Program-made: the position numbers and the translations under genes
In this document: positions 1-13,345 of the stretch, one piece after another
Layout: every line of letters begins with the position of its first letter
Numbering within the stretch: position 1 is the stretch's first letter
The notes under the pieces: model-generated
Database searches by the model: none
Seen by the model: only the letters and a program-made list of their open reading frames with translations
Told to the model about the DNA's origin: nothing
From: an uncultured Flavobacteriales bacterium
GTDB lineage: Bacteria > Bacteroidota > Bacteroidia > Flavobacteriales_D > Sanyastnellaceae
Direction: 5' to 3'
Assembly: GCA_943787435.1 (NCBI GenBank)
Contig: CALSMK010000030.1
Span: 1 to 32,615, forward strand
DNA length: 32,615 nucleotides

Positions 1-2149
1 ATCGGTTTTGGCTTGAGTTCCCTCAACATCCTTTACCTCGGCGCGGGCCATGCGGCGAAGGTGATGTCGATTGCGACGCTTCCCGGAATTCTGGCTGGCG
101 TGCTCGTGGCATATCGGCGCAACCTCTGGTTGGGAGCGGGCCTGGCGGCAGCGTTTACCGCGATCAATTTGTCGGCCAATCACTTTCAAATGACCTACTA
201 CTTGGCCTTTTTGGTGGCGGGCGTGGGCATTGCAGAAACGATCCGACTTGTCCATGGCGGGCGCTGTGAAGCAAGCCTTGATCACCGGAGCAGTCCTCCT
301 TGTGGCAGCAGGTGCCGCCATTGTACCGAATGCGGCTTTGATCAAACCCACTTTGGATTACACCCCCCACACCACCCGGGGAGAAGTTTTGTTGACCCCA
401 CAAGAGGGGGTGGAATTGTCAGGGTCGGGTTTGGACAAGGACTACATCCTTCAGTACTCCATGGGCGCCTGGAGAATGGTGGAGCATCCTGGTTCCGGAC
501 ATCAAGGGCGGCAACAGTCCCCTGTATTGGGGGGAGCAGAGTTTCAGTGGCGGGGCGTTTTACTTCGGGGCGATCCTGATGGCCTTGTTCATGGTGTCCT
601 TGATGGTTCGACGCGATGTTCTTCGTTGGCCCATGCTCGTAGTGGCGCTGATGGCCATCGTGTTGTCATGGCGCGACGCGTCTTGGCTCACCGATTTTTT
701 CTTGGACCATGTTCCCGGTTTTGCCAAGTTCCGTGACACCAAAATGATGCTCATGCTCATTCAATGCATGATCCCCATTGGGGTGGGGTTGTTGTTGAAG
801 GATGTGGCCGATGGCCAAGTGAAGTGGGGCCGCAAATTGTTCATCGCAGCAGGTGTGCCTGTGGTGTTGCTGCTTGGTTTTGCCGTGCTCCCCACTGCGT
901 TCTTTGACTTTGAAAGCCACGTGCGGCCAGACAGGGCGGTGGAGCAGTTGGGCGCTGCCCGGGCATTGGAACAGCGGTTGGAAGTCTACAGCGCGGATGT
1001 TTGGCGCAGTTTTGGACTTGTGCTGGTGGCGATGCTGGGCTTGTTGGCTGCCGTTCGCTCAAGGCCAATGGTGCACGTCCACTTGCGGTTCATGGGGTGT
1101 TTGGCGTCTTGGCCTTGTTGACCCTCGTGGACATGGTTTCGGTGGACCGCAGGTATCAGCCCAAGGATCGGGGTTGGGTTCGAAATGTGGAATTCACACA
1201 CCCTTACGTTCCGGCCAATGCCGACAACGCCATTTTGTCGGACCGTCTGCGCCGAGATCCGGCTGTTCAAGTGGCCGTGGATGCAGAGGTGTCGAGGGTA
1301 AAAGAGGCGTATCCTGGGCGCATTGGCAAGCGGGAAGAGCGGGTTTTGGAGGCGGCGAAGTTTTCTGGATTGCAGACGGTGGACCACTTTCGGGTGTTGA
1401 ACTTTCGCGGGCGTTCAGCGATGCGACCGCCAGTTACTTGCACCGGAGTGTCGGTGGCTACCACGGTGCGAAGTTGCGCCGTTACCAGGATTTGATAGAG
1501 CGGGTGCTTCAACCTGAGCAGCAGCAATTTGCCGCTTTGGCGAATTCAGCGGGCATGGAAGCAGCCTTGTCGGCCATGCCGGTGCACTCACATGCTCAAT
1601 GCTCAGTACATCATTTACGACCCAGCGCAGCAGCCGATTTCCAATGATCAGGCGCTGGGCAATGCTTGGTTTGCGACCAGGTTGGAGCATGGCCGATGGC
1701 GCCGATGCTGAAATGGAGGCCCTTCAGTCCTTGACCAATCCACGCGAAGCTGTGGTGCCAGAGGTCCATTCAGATGCCCTCGCTGGTGTTGTGGTGGGAG
1801 CTGCGGATGGAGGCCAGGCGGAGCTGGTGTCGTTTACGCCAGACTTTCAGCAATACCGTGTTTCAACGCCGGCCAAAGGCCTGCTGGTGTTCAGCGAGAT
1901 TCACTATCCAGAAGGGTTGGCAGTTGACCATCGATGGAGAGCCCGCTGAACTTCTTGCGCGTGAATTATGCATTCCGTGCCGCGGTGGTGCCAGCAGGAG
2001 ATCACACTGTGGAGATGGCCTTTGTGCTGCCTTCTGTGGATTCTGCGAGGACGATGGCTTCAGCGGGAAGCGGTCTGCTGCTGCTGTTGATTGTGGGCGC
2101 CTTTGCTGCGGCTTTCAAGGGACGCGGTCGCGTGGAGCCGGTCAGTTGA
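1..2149 (+). pseudogene. YfhO-like polytopic membrane protein, 3' part, multiply frameshifted
   Basis: The 5' end lies outside the window; the frame is already open at base 1. Pieces in different frames together give a hydrophobic protein of the YfhO family (large multi-pass membrane proteins, some linked to glycosyl transfer onto surface polymers). Recognisable blocks are GHAAKVMSIATLPGILAG near base 50, NLSANHFQMTYYL near 170, VPDIKGGNSPLYWGEQ at about 492-539, the late block [18 protein letters not shown] near 1591, and a final transmembrane helix at about 2050-2120. Continuity requires frame changes near 255, 480, 1060, 1410, 1585, 1690, 1915 and 1955. Family-like sequence resumes after each one, which suggests sequencing indels rather than old decay. 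The stop at 2147-2149 converges on the minus-strand gene that follows. The family call rests on remembered motifs; the exact role is unknown. Confidence 0.7.
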
Positions 2150-2163
2150 CCGGTACCCTTTTT
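2138..2163 (+). terminator. possible terminator between convergent genes
   Basis: An inverted repeat CCGGTCA-GT-TGACCGG (2138-2153) is followed by TACCC and five T (2159-2163). It overlaps the stop of the YfhO-like gene and the likely stop of the opposing gene. The stem can be drawn as 5 bp with a 6-nt loop, so it is modest. Confidence 0.35.
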
Positions 2164-3419
2164 CCTGCCACTTTCGCACCATTCTGCGCAGCCATGCTCG
2201 CGTGGTTTGAAGTGGTGCGGCGGGCTTTTCCGAATCATCCAACGCAGGAAAACCATGGCCAGCGGAAGCCGAATGTGCACGATAGGTCGACAAGTGGGAC
2301 AGGCAAGGCACCCAGGTGCTCTTGATTTCCAAAGCTGTGCGACCCATCACCACCCGATTGGCATTCAGAGAAATTCCCCAGGAGATGAATTCGAACAGCA
2401 TCCGCTGATAGAGGGCAAAGTTCTTGTTGACCTCGGGGTCAAAGCCCACGTAGTAAGCTTCGATGGTTCCGCTCGCTGCGTGGTGCATGCCGCAATGAAA
2501 TCCCACCAGCTTTCCTCGTCGCGGTAAGTCACCAAGGCAAAGTCTTCACCGAAGGCTTCGGAGAAGTCGCGCAAAGTCGAGGTCTTCCAATCCCCCCATC
2601 ACGATGCTTGCCCTTCCATAGACCAACTCATAGAGCGCAATCAGGTCTGGCCCAAGTTGCTCGAGTTCAGTTTTTTGGGACACCCTTTTCAACGACAAAC
2701 TTGAACTGCGGGAAAGGATGCTGCGAACCTTGGTGCGGGCTTTGGTGCGCAGGGCAGCCTGCCATTGGTCGGTGGAATTCCAGTGGGGATCCAACGGCAC
2801 TTCCATGACGGGGTCGAAAGAGGCCCGTGCCCAACGAGAGCTCCAATGCGGAGCGATGAGTGCGTCACGTTCAGGCCCAAAGTCCTTGGCCATCCAAACC
2901 CGAATCCCCCATTTTTTCGCGCAGATGTCGAAGGCTTGCTCCGTCCATTTCACCTGCCAAGATGGAGGCACTTTCTTCCCTCCAGAGGTAAGTGTGTTCT
3001 CCGCTGCCCAAGCTCTGTCCCGCTACCAGGGTCTTGAACCGAAAGGGACGGCCGCCGGGCTGCATGATGGCCGTGGCGATTTTCACACCGATGGATACGT
3101 CCATGTGTTCTGCTGGAGACCGCGATTCGGATTGTACCGCTTGCATCATGATGCCACCCAGCCATGGCCCGTCTGGGGCCTTGATCATTCCAATGCAGCA
3201 CTTGACTTTTTGGTGACCCGCCATGGCTTCCAAGTACCGTCGGTCCAAATAGGCAGAGCCACCGGGCAGTGCCTCCCACTCCTGCCAAGGCACATCACTG
3301 GGTGACTCGAACCAATGCCATTTGGCTTGGTTCAAGTTCAACGCACCGGATTCCATGGGGAGAATCGATGATGGGGCTTGGGTGGGGGAAGGAGGCGCAA
3401 CGGCAGCCATGTGGGTCAA
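2142..3419 (-). pseudogene. FemAB/GNAT-like acyltransferase (Acetyltransf_6 type), frameshifted
   Basis: Starts at ATG 3419. The first intact piece (3419 to about 2920) has the N-terminal half of a FemAB/BioF2-type protein, with PSDVPWQEWEALPGG and YLDRRYLEAM. The frame then changes near 2920, giving VKWTEQAFDICAKKWGIRVW and continuing to about 2555. A further change leads into the C-terminal GNAT fold (MGFHCGMHHAASGTIEAYYVG, then MGRTALEIKS near 2335). After about 2300 the frame is uncertain; the most likely end is a TGA at 2142-2144. The MGRTALEIKS block near the C-terminus is typical of this acyltransferase superfamily. The substrate cannot be told. It lies 75 bp downstream of the DCC-family gene on the same strand and may be the last gene of that run. 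Confidence 0.5.
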
Positions 3420-3494
3420 AAATACAGCGGCGAGGGGCCGATGATGCCGGGCTTCGCATGCTTTGGCATTTGTCCTACGAGATTTAGAACCCTG

Positions 3495-3924
3495 TCAGGC
3501 GAGCATCCGCATGGGGTCAGCTGGCATGGGGCATCCATTGGATACACGGCCAAACCACTTGTGGCGGTTCCGAGCGGTCATCTGATAAAACCCTTGCCGC
3601 ACAAACCGGGGTAAAATTTTGAAGGTCTTGCCCAGCGAAGGTCTACCGATGACCATCAAGGCTTCGCTGATGGCTGCTTCACCGCACGTGGCCTTCCCGT
3701 TGTGCCACAATGCCACAGCATCTTGGCTCTCGGGCAGCTGACTTTTCAAACGCAATGTCATGGCATTGGCGCCATCCAGGGGAGCAAATCGCAGATTTTG
3801 ATGGCCTGGACGCTCCCATCTCAGCAACCGGCGCACGGCGCGGTGGCAAAGGGCGCAGTCCACCATCAAAAAAAAGGACGGGCCCATTGGGAACAGGGAA
3901 GGCGTCTTTAGAATTCTCCTCCAT
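3495..3924 (-). CDS. DCC-family (DUF393) thiol-disulfide oxidoreductase-like protein, one frameshift
   Basis: A small protein of about 142 aa with the N-terminal signature expected of the DCC/DUF393 family. Residues VLFFDG lie in one frame and DCALCHRAVRRLLRW in the next, so removing one base in GATGGTGGAC restores FFDGDCALC, the characteristic Asp-Cys-x-x-Cys site. The break lies beside a run of eight A on the plus strand (3868-3875). I place the start at ATG 3924 because the reading frame upstream of the break begins there with MEENSKDAFPVPNG. That start lies inside the last codons of the upstream receptor gene (17 bp overlap) and implies translational coupling. Family members are putative redox proteins of uncertain substrate. 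The C-terminal part, with PSLGKTFKILPRFVR, reads cleanly to the stop at 3495. Confidence 0.7.
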
Positions 3925-6449
3925 CGAAACTTCCACCAGAACCTCCGCCGTAGCCGCTGCGTCCACGCTTTCGTTGGCCGGGCTCGAGTTTACCAAAAGA
4001 CCAAGTCAAACTGGCATAAATGAAGCGGCTTTGTCGCTTAAATGTGCCGTCTTGGAAGAAATCTCGGCCTTCGGAAGTGTATGACCATTCTTGCTGGTCA
4101 AACACATCGCTGACCCGAGCCGAAGCCCTCACTTTGCCGTCATAAAAGTCTCGGCTGACTGCGGCGCTGTGCGATATGTAGCCTTGGAAAGTACCTTGTG
4201 TATAGCGCGATGGCGCTCGATATCGGCCGTTGATTTGGACCTTCCAGTCCCCTTTGACCAAGGCGGAGACTTGGTAGCCCGCGCTGCCTTGGAATCCATT
4301 GTTTCCAAGGTCGGGAGCGAGGTTGGAGCCATCGGTTTTTTGATGGTAAATGCTGCCGTTGACACGCATTTGAAGGGCGCGGCCTTTGCGCCACATGGCC
4401 ACCACTTCCAAGCCAGAATTGGTTTGTCTGGCCAGGTTCACATAGGTGCGGTTGGCAATGCCTTGGTCGTCCACTTCAATGAAGCGTCGAATGACATCCC
4501 GGGTGGTCTTGTAGAACAGGGATGTCGTGACCGTGAGTGCCTTGGTGGTCAGCTGGTGGCCAAACTCCAATCCGTCGGTGTACTCGGGCAAAAGAAAAGG
4601 GTTGCCATACCTGAGGTTGCGAGGATCTGCATTGTCCACAAAGGGATTGACTTGACGTCCCCTGGGTCGGTTGACACGGCGGTTGTAGCTCAAGACCCAT
4701 TGGTTCCGGTCGTCCACAGTGTAGCTGAGGTTGCTGGAAGGGTAGAAGCTGGTGTAGTTGTTGACGAAGGTGGCGTCAGATCCGCCGAGTTGGGTCAATG
4801 CTGCTGCAATGTCAGCGCTGTCTCCCATCAGTTCTGCCGTGGTGTAAACGACTTCGCCACGTCCGCCGACTTGTACGCCCCAAGCACCAAATTTCCGGCC
4901 CCAGGTCACGTAAGTGGCATGGATGTCTTCGCGGTAGCGGAAGTCATAGGCCTGGACAAAAGGGGTGCCTGCGCTGTCGCGTTGCCAGAATTGTTGGTCC
5001 TCGTTGCTTTCCCTCAAAATGGTCTTGTAGCCCAGCTCCAGTTTTCCATCGTTGTCCAATGGTTTTTCGTAATCCAGCTGCAGGGTGGCATTCCAATTGG
5101 TTCCATCGTTCAGGTTCGCATTGGAGAGATAGGCTGAGTCCAAAATGGGGGTGGGTAAATCCTGCCACAGAGAGTCGTGGGATTGGCTGCTGCGCTGGGA
5201 CCAGCGGGCAAAAGCTTGAAGTACATGGCGTTCTTCATACTTGTGCTCGTACCCCAAGTCCAAGTCGGTGGATGCATTGTCGCCACCGGAAAGTCCATAT
5301 CGGGTAAAGCCGCCGAGGGCATCGGTGCTCCAGGTTTCCAAGTTCAGCACATCCTTTGCCCCGGAACTGCTCCCTTGGTTGGTTCGCAGGCCAATGTTCC
5401 ACGTTGTTTGCGAGGAGGGCATATAGTCCAATGTTGCCTTGAAGTTCCAGCTGGATCTCAGGTTGTCAGACATGCTGCTTGAAGTCAACACACTCAAAGA
5501 ATCATAAGCGCCAGCCAGGTCTCCACCAAAGGCTTGTTCTCGAATGCTGTTGCCGCTTCGGAAGCCATTGCGCTGGTTCCACCCGGCATTCATGGAGAAG
5601 TTGAATTGCTGACCGCGGATGTTGCCATTGAATGATCCGCTGTGGTTTTCGTTCGATCCCCACGTGACGCTCACTTGCCCATTTTTGCCTTCGAGCTTGT
5701 CTTTTTTTGAGGATGATGTTGAGGATGCCAGCCACGCCTTCTGGGTCATACTTGGCTGTGGGGCTGGTGATGATTTCGACCCGATCAATGCTGCTGGCCG
5801 GGATTTGTTCCAAAAGGTTTTGTGTGGCTGAACCCGTCATGCCGCTTGGCCTTCCGTCAATCAAAATGGTCACGTTGCCTGAACCGCGCAGGCTCAAATT
5901 CCCGTCGATGTCCACATCGATGCTCGGTACGTTCCTGAGGAGTTCGGTGGCGTTGGAGCCCGCACTGTTCAGGTCGTCTCCCACGCGAAAGACCTTGCGG
6001 TCGATCATCATTTCCAGGGTCGAACGTTGCTCGACAACTTCAGCTGCCTCCAGGGCCTGAATGTTGGGTTCAAGTCGAACCACGCCCAAGTTTTGCTCAA
6101 TGCCGCCGCGGGGGGTCAATCGGATGTCCCCCACCTCAATGGACACGTAGCCCATGAAGCCCACTTGCGCCCGAAATCGGCCGAGGGGGATTTCGGTGAT
6201 GCGGAACCTGCCTTTGGCGTCGGTGACGCCTCCGGTGATGACCTTGTTTTGGTCAAAGGCCAAAATGCTGATGGTGGCAAATTCAATGGGATTGCCGGAA
6301 TTGGAATCTTCAACGGTTCCAAAAACGACTCCGATTTTCGGGCGTTCTCCTTCTCCAGAGCCAGGCCTTTGTCCACCTTGTGGGCGTTGAGCCATGACCG
6401 CGATTGGAAGTGCAATCAGGATGCCAAGGGCGAATTGTTGCAGGTTCAT
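3908..6449 (-). CDS. TonB-dependent-receptor-like outer membrane beta-barrel protein, one frameshift
   Basis: About 847 aa after joining two pieces. A signal peptide (MNLQQFALGILIALPIAVMAQ) is followed by a carboxypeptidase-regulatory-like domain at about residues 40-125 (GTVEDSNSGNPIEFATI, TDAKGRFRI), then a plug domain at about 150-240 (NATELLRNVPSIDVDIDG, then LSLRGSGNVTILIDGRPSG). A long outer-membrane barrel of the OMP_b-brl_3 type fills the rest (YNRRVNRPRGRQVNPFVDNA). It ends in a Gly-rich tail. The single frame change falls exactly at a run of seven T on the plus strand (5702-5708); six would join NIILKK to DKLEGKNGQVSVTWG. The gene starts 30 bp after the stop of lacZ, so one transcript is likely. 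Import of an oligosaccharide is a guess from context; members of this barrel family often have unknown cargo. Confidence 0.85.
5702..5708. other. homopolymer T7 at the receptor frameshift
   Basis: Seven T on the plus strand, where six would keep the receptor in one continuous frame. This is either a sequencing/assembly indel or a phase-variation-like tract; a 7-base run is short for the latter. Confidence 0.7.
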
Positions 6450-6479
6450 GTTTACAGAACGGCTTGAAGGGTGTTAAGT

Positions 6480-9755
<3,276 letters not shown>

Positions 9756-9790
9756 TCAATGCCACGGGGTCCCCAACACCTTTTCGCATC

Positions 9791-11443
9791 ATGACCAGCA
9801 CTTTTTCGGCGCTCGATTACGCCATTTTCATCGGCTATGCCATCCTGATTTTGGGGGTGGGACTCTGGGTTTCTCGGGACAAAAAAGGCCACCAAAAAAA
9901 CGCCGAGGATTACTTTTTGGCCAGCAAATCATTGCCTTGGTGGGCGGTGGGTGCTTCGTTGATTGCGGCCAACATCTCTGCCGAACAATTCATCGGCATG
10001 TCGGGCTCCGGCTTCAAAATCGGATTGGCCATTGCTTCTTACGAATGGATGGCGGCCTTGACCCTCATCATTGTGGGCAAATACTTCCTGCCGATTTTCA
10101 TTGAGAAGGGCCTTTACACGATTCCTGAATTCGTGGAACAGCGGTATTCCACCAACCTCAAGACCATCTTGGCGGTCTTCTGGATTTCCCTTTATGTCTT
10201 CGTGAACCTTGCGTCGGTGCTCTATTTGGGGTCGTTGGCTTTGGAGACCATCATGGGGGTTCCCATGGCGTATGGCGTGCTTGGACTCGGTCTTTTTGCC
10301 GCAGCTTATTCCCTGTATGGCGGACTCTCAGCGGTGTCTTGGACGGACGTCATTCAGGTGATTTTCTTGGTGATGGGTGGACTGGTGACCACCTACCTCG
10401 CATTGGATGCTGTCTCTGGTGGAGGCGGCATGTGGGCGGGATTCCAAACCATCTATGAGGCGGCGCCAGACAAGTTTGCGATGATCTTGGACAAGGGCCA
10501 CCCCGAGTACATGAACCTTCCTGGAATCGGAGTTCTGGTGGGAGGCATGTGGGTGGCCAACATTTACTACTGGGGATTCAACCAGTACATCATTCAGCGC
10601 ACACTGGCTGCCAAGTCGCTCAAGGAGTCCCAGCGGGGCATCCTCTTCGCTGCGGGTCTCAAGCTCATTCTGCCTCTGATTGTGGTTGTTCCTGGAATTG
10701 CCGCCTACGTCATGACCCAAGATGCGTCGGTGATGGCCGGCCTGGGAGAGGCTGCAGTCAACAAGCCTCCCACGGGGGCGAATCCCGATTACGCCTACCC
10801 TTGGCTTCTCCAGTTTTTGCCCAACGGCTTGAAGGGCTTGGCTTTTGCAGCGCTTGCAGCCGCCATTGTTTCCTCGTTGGCGTCCATGCTCAACAGCACC
10901 TCGACCATCTTCACGATGGACATCTACAAGCCCTACATCAACCCCACCGCCGATGACCGTGCCACGGTCCGAATGGGCAGGATTTCTGCCGCTGTGGCTT
11001 TGGCCATTGCCTGTGTCATGGCGCCCCTCTTGGGAGGAATTGACCAAGCTTTCCAATTCATACAGGAGTACACAGGGGTGGTCAGCCCGGGCATCCTCGC
11101 TGTGTTCATCCTCGGCCTGTTCTGGAAAAAGACCACCAACAAAGGCGCCATCACCGGTGCTTTGGTGTCCATTCCCATTGCCATGTATTTCAAGGTGGCC
11201 CCCAAAGGGTGGTCAGAGAGCGCGTTGTTCTTGGATTTGCCCTTCTTGGATCAAATGGGCTTGACAACGCTGTTGACCATGCTGGTGATCGCGGTTGTGA
11301 GCCGTTCCGAAGGAAAGGGAGAAGATGATGCCAAGGGCATTTCTCTCACCAGAAGCACGTTTGCCACTGAGCCTCTGTACAACATTGGAGCTTTCGCTGT
11401 CCTGACGGTTCTCGCCGTGTTGTATGCCTTCTTCTGGGGGTAA
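9791..11443 (+). CDS. sodium/sugar symporter, SSS family, vSGLT-like (probable Na+/galactose)
   Basis: A 550-aa inner membrane protein with about 14 hydrophobic segments. It resembles the Vibrio Na+/galactose transporter vSGLT very closely, as far as I recall that sequence. Shared blocks are GVGLWVSRDKKG (23-33), ANISAEQFIGMSGSG (60-74), ASYEW (82-86), YYWGFNQYIIQRTLAAKS and FAALAAAIVSSLASMLNST. Gln66 and Glu85 align with sugar ligands Gln69 and Glu88 of vSGLT, and the Asn and Lys of the other sugar-binding positions also appear conserved. The start at ATG 9791 gives the family-like N-terminus; an upstream in-frame ATG at 9731 adds 20 unlike residues. Divergence from an exported beta-galactosidase supports galactose or glucose as substrate. 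Confidence 0.93.
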   Translation: MTSTFSALDYAIFIGYAILILGVGLWVSRDKKGHQKNAEDYFLASKSLPWWAVGASLIAANISAEQFIGMSGSGFKIGLAIASYEWMAALTLIIVGKYFLPIFIEKGLYTIPEFVEQRYSTNLKTILAVFWISLYVFVNLASVLYLGSLALETIMGVPMAYGVLGLGLFAAAYSLYGGLSAVSWTDVIQVIFLVMGGLVTTYLALDAVSGGGGMWAGFQTIYEAAPDKFAMILDKGHPEYMNLPGIGVLVGGMWVANIYYWGFNQYIIQRTLAAKSLKESQRGILFAAGLKLILPLIVVVPGIAAYVMTQDASVMAGLGEAAVNKPPTGANPDYAYPWLLQFLPNGLKGLAFAALAAAIVSSLASMLNSTSTIFTMDIYKPYINPTADDRATVRMGRISAAVALAIACVMAPLLGGIDQAFQFIQEYTGVVSPGILAVFILGLFWKKTTNKGAITGALVSIPIAMYFKVAPKGWSESALFLDLPFLDQMGLTTLLTMLVIAVVSRSEGKGEDDAKGISLTRSTFATEPLYNIGAFAVLTVLAVLYAFFWG

Positions 11444-11475
11444 ACTAAAGTCAGTCGGCCATTCATCGGAGGCGG

Positions 11476-11525
11476 AAAAGTGCCGTCTAAAAAGGGGGGC
11501 AAAAGTGCCGTCCAAAAAAGGCGTT
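11476..11525 (+). repeat. tandem 25-bp imperfect repeat between convergent genes
   Basis: AAAAGTGCCGTC occurs at 11476-11487 and again at 11501-11512, each followed by an A-run and G-run, giving two copies of a 25-bp unit. It lies in the 101-bp gap between the symporter stop and the DUF1853 stop. It has no hairpin, so it is not an obvious terminator. Confidence 0.5.
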
Positions 11526-11544
11526 GTCAAGGTGAATCAGAGGC

Positions 11545-12519
11545 TTACTTTCTGATTTCGGGCCATTTCGGGTGGACCACAAAGCCCCTGGATATTTCTT
11601 CCCAACCGGCGTCACCTTCAATGACAACGGCGCACATCAACGCCCGGTGGGTGCGTGAAAAATGGTCGTGAAGGACGGCTTCCAAGCGGCTCCAGTGCAG
11701 TGGAGGATCCCCGTCCGTGGGGTGGAATTTACCCAGCCATCGGCCTTTGGGGAGCGGAAGAATTCGCACGTGTTCGCTGCCCATAACGTGGTGCGCTTCA
11801 TCGGGTTTGCACCACCATCCCGCTGCATATTCGGGATGGGCATACTTGGGCGGACGGTGTTGGTGCAGCCTTGAATGGTGGTGAAAAAACCAGCCTTTCA
11901 TCAGCAGCACCGGTTCTGGGGTGGAGATTCGCTCTTGGTGCATGAAGGCCTTAGCGGCGGGCAACCTGCTGGCAGCGAGTTGATTCACCAGCTTGTTCAT
12001 TTTCCCCTCCAGGGTGTCGTGGCGACCGGATGGGCCCACCCAATTGGACCAGGCGTTTCCGTCCTCGGCAGCGAGGTAGAATTTGCTGGCCACTTCGAGG
12101 TGAAGGGTGCGGCCTCTGTGAATGTCGTCGACCAGAAAGTCGAGTTCGCCAATGGTTCTTTTGTCGTCTTGCAATTGCACACTGTGCGCCCGCAACCGAA
12201 AGTGCGGACTGGCGTCCAACCAGAAGGCGATCAGGGCTTCAAAGTGTTTGCCAAGCAATTGTCCTGCAGGCTCGAGGACATGCGGTGGGAGCGGGTTTTC
12301 GCCCATCGCCAGCAAGGAGGCCCACTCCTCAAACAGAGGCAAGTCCGCGGACAGCGCGTCCTTGCACCAGGTGTCGTCCAACACTTGGAAGCCCAATTCA
12401 GGGTGTCGGGCCATGAGAGGAGCGGAGCCGACGGCCCATCGAAGCCGCATCAGTGCTGCGAGAGCTTGGGGTTGATCGGTCAATGGACCACTCCATCGGT
12501 TGAGCCAGGGGTCTTGCAC
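11545..12519 (-). CDS. DUF1853 family protein
   Basis: Matches the DUF1853 family by its core layout: LRWAVGSAPLM near the N-terminus, then GKHFEALIAFWL, and the signature GELDFLVDD followed by LHLEVASKFYLAAED, with WVGPSGRHDTLEGKMNKL after it. The Asp, then Glu-x-x-x-Lys arrangement in the signature resembles the core of PD-(D/E)xK nuclease folds; that is my inference and no activity is established here. The open frame extends to 12798, but that would overlap almost all of a coding ORF on the other strand. I therefore favour the GTG at 12519 (324 aa), just before VQDPWLNRW, as the start. The family is more familiar from Proteobacteria. It faces an ORF/DUF4924 pair across a 32-bp divergent gap. 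Confidence 0.75.
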   Translation of the reverse strand: MQDPWLNRWSGPLTDQPQALAALMRLRWAVGSAPLMARHPELGFQVLDDTWCKDALSADLPLFEEWASLLAMGENPLPPHVLEPAGQLLGKHFEALIAFWLDASPHFRLRAHSVQLQDDKRTIGELDFLVDDIHRGRTLHLEVASKFYLAAEDGNAWSNWVGPSGRHDTLEGKMNKLVNQLAASRLPAAKAFMHQERISTPEPVLLMKGWFFHHHSRLHQHRPPKYAHPEYAAGWWCKPDEAHHVMGSEHVRILPLPKGRWLGKFHPTDGDPPLHWSRLEAVLHDHFSRTHRALMCAVVIEGDAGWEEISRGFVVHPKWPEIRK

Positions 12520-12551
12520 GCTGCGAAATTCTACCTTCGCAACCGAAAGCC

Positions 12552-12800
12552 ATGAGAACCGTAGCTCAAATTCCCCATCGCGCCATGCGAATTGTTGTTC
12601 AAGAATGGAATGACAAATACCACGTGCAATTCGTTTGGGGTCCTTTGGAACAGACCTATCGTCTTCCTGTTGAGGGAAGTGGAGGGCTGGAGTCGGTGCG
12701 GGAATTTGCCTCGCGATTGGTGCCAGAAGTGGAGCAGATGTTTCTTCAAATGAAAGAGACCAGGGCTGCTGCATTGAACCCGGATTCCCCGAAGACATGA
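12552..12800 (+). CDS. small conserved-looking hypothetical protein
   Basis: An 82-aa ORF whose stop codon overlaps the start of the DUF4924 gene (12797-12800, ATGA). A later ATG at 12585 (MRIVVQEWNDKYHVQFVWG) may be the true start. The sequence reads as a small alpha/beta protein with no signal peptide or membrane segment and no known motif. Coupling to DUF4924 is the only functional clue. Confidence 0.6.
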   Translation: MRTVAQIPHRAMRIVVQEWNDKYHVQFVWGPLEQTYRLPVEGSGGLESVREFASRLVPEVEQMFLQMKETRAAALNPDSPKT

Positions 12801-13330
12801 CCGAGACAACTGCTTCCGAAAAACGAGACCAGCATGTGGTGGAGTACCTGTTGTACGAATGGCAAATGGAGGATTTGGCGCGCGCTGTCGAATTCGATTT
12901 GCCGGCGCTAAGGGTCCACTTGTCTGCGGCCTATGAAGGAGACCGGCTGGAAGCCGAGTTGACTTGGTTCGCGGATTTAATGCGCGATTTGAGGAGGGAG
13001 AACAAATCCCATTCTGGACACAGGTCCAAGTTGGATGAGCTCATGATCGAGCTGACTTATCTGCACAAAACGCTGATGGAAGTCCTGAAGGACGAAGAGT
13101 ACAAGTCGGCGGTGGACGGAGCTCAGCCCCACCTTTCGGCCATGGAGGCCAAGGGAGAAGCGGGGAAATCAGAGGTGGAATCCATGCTGATTGCCTTGTA
13201 CGGGTGGTTGGTGCTTCGGATGTCGGGAAAAACGGTCACGCCAGAAACCCAAGAGTCCCTGGATGTGATCCGGGACTGGGCCAACTTGTTGGGGCAGCGT
13301 TACATCCGAATGCGAGCTGGCGAGCTTTGA
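12797..13330 (+). CDS. DUF4924 family protein
   Basis: A 177-aa, mostly helical soluble protein that fits DUF4924, a Bacteroidota family of unknown function. Supporting blocks are VVEYLLYEWQMEDLARA near residues 14-30, WFADLMRDLRREN, then SMLIALYGWLVLRMSGKT and the final DWANLLGQRYIRM. The length is typical for the family. It overlaps the preceding 82-aa ORF by four bases. It ends 15 bp before a convergent gene, with no visible terminator. Confidence 0.85.
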   Translation: MTETTASEKRDQHVVEYLLYEWQMEDLARAVEFDLPALRVHLSAAYEGDRLEAELTWFADLMRDLRRENKSHSGHRSKLDELMIELTYLHKTLMEVLKDEEYKSAVDGAQPHLSAMEAKGEAGKSEVESMLIALYGWLVLRMSGKTVTPETQESLDVIRDWANLLGQRYIRMRAGEL

Positions 13331-13345
13331 ACGGCTCGTCGACAG

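Noticed and set aside
4091-5137. 348-aa plus-strand ORF opposite the outer-membrane receptor
   Set aside because: It is antisense to the beta-barrel region, with no coherent domain pattern.
5700-5790. Programmed frameshift or phase variation in the receptor gene
   Set aside because: The T7 run is short for phase variation, and similar breaks occur in many unrelated genes here, so an indel error is simpler.
12520-12798. N-terminal extension of the DUF1853 frame
   Set aside because: It would overlap the 82-aa ORF coupled to DUF4924 on the other strand, and the extra residues do not look like the family.
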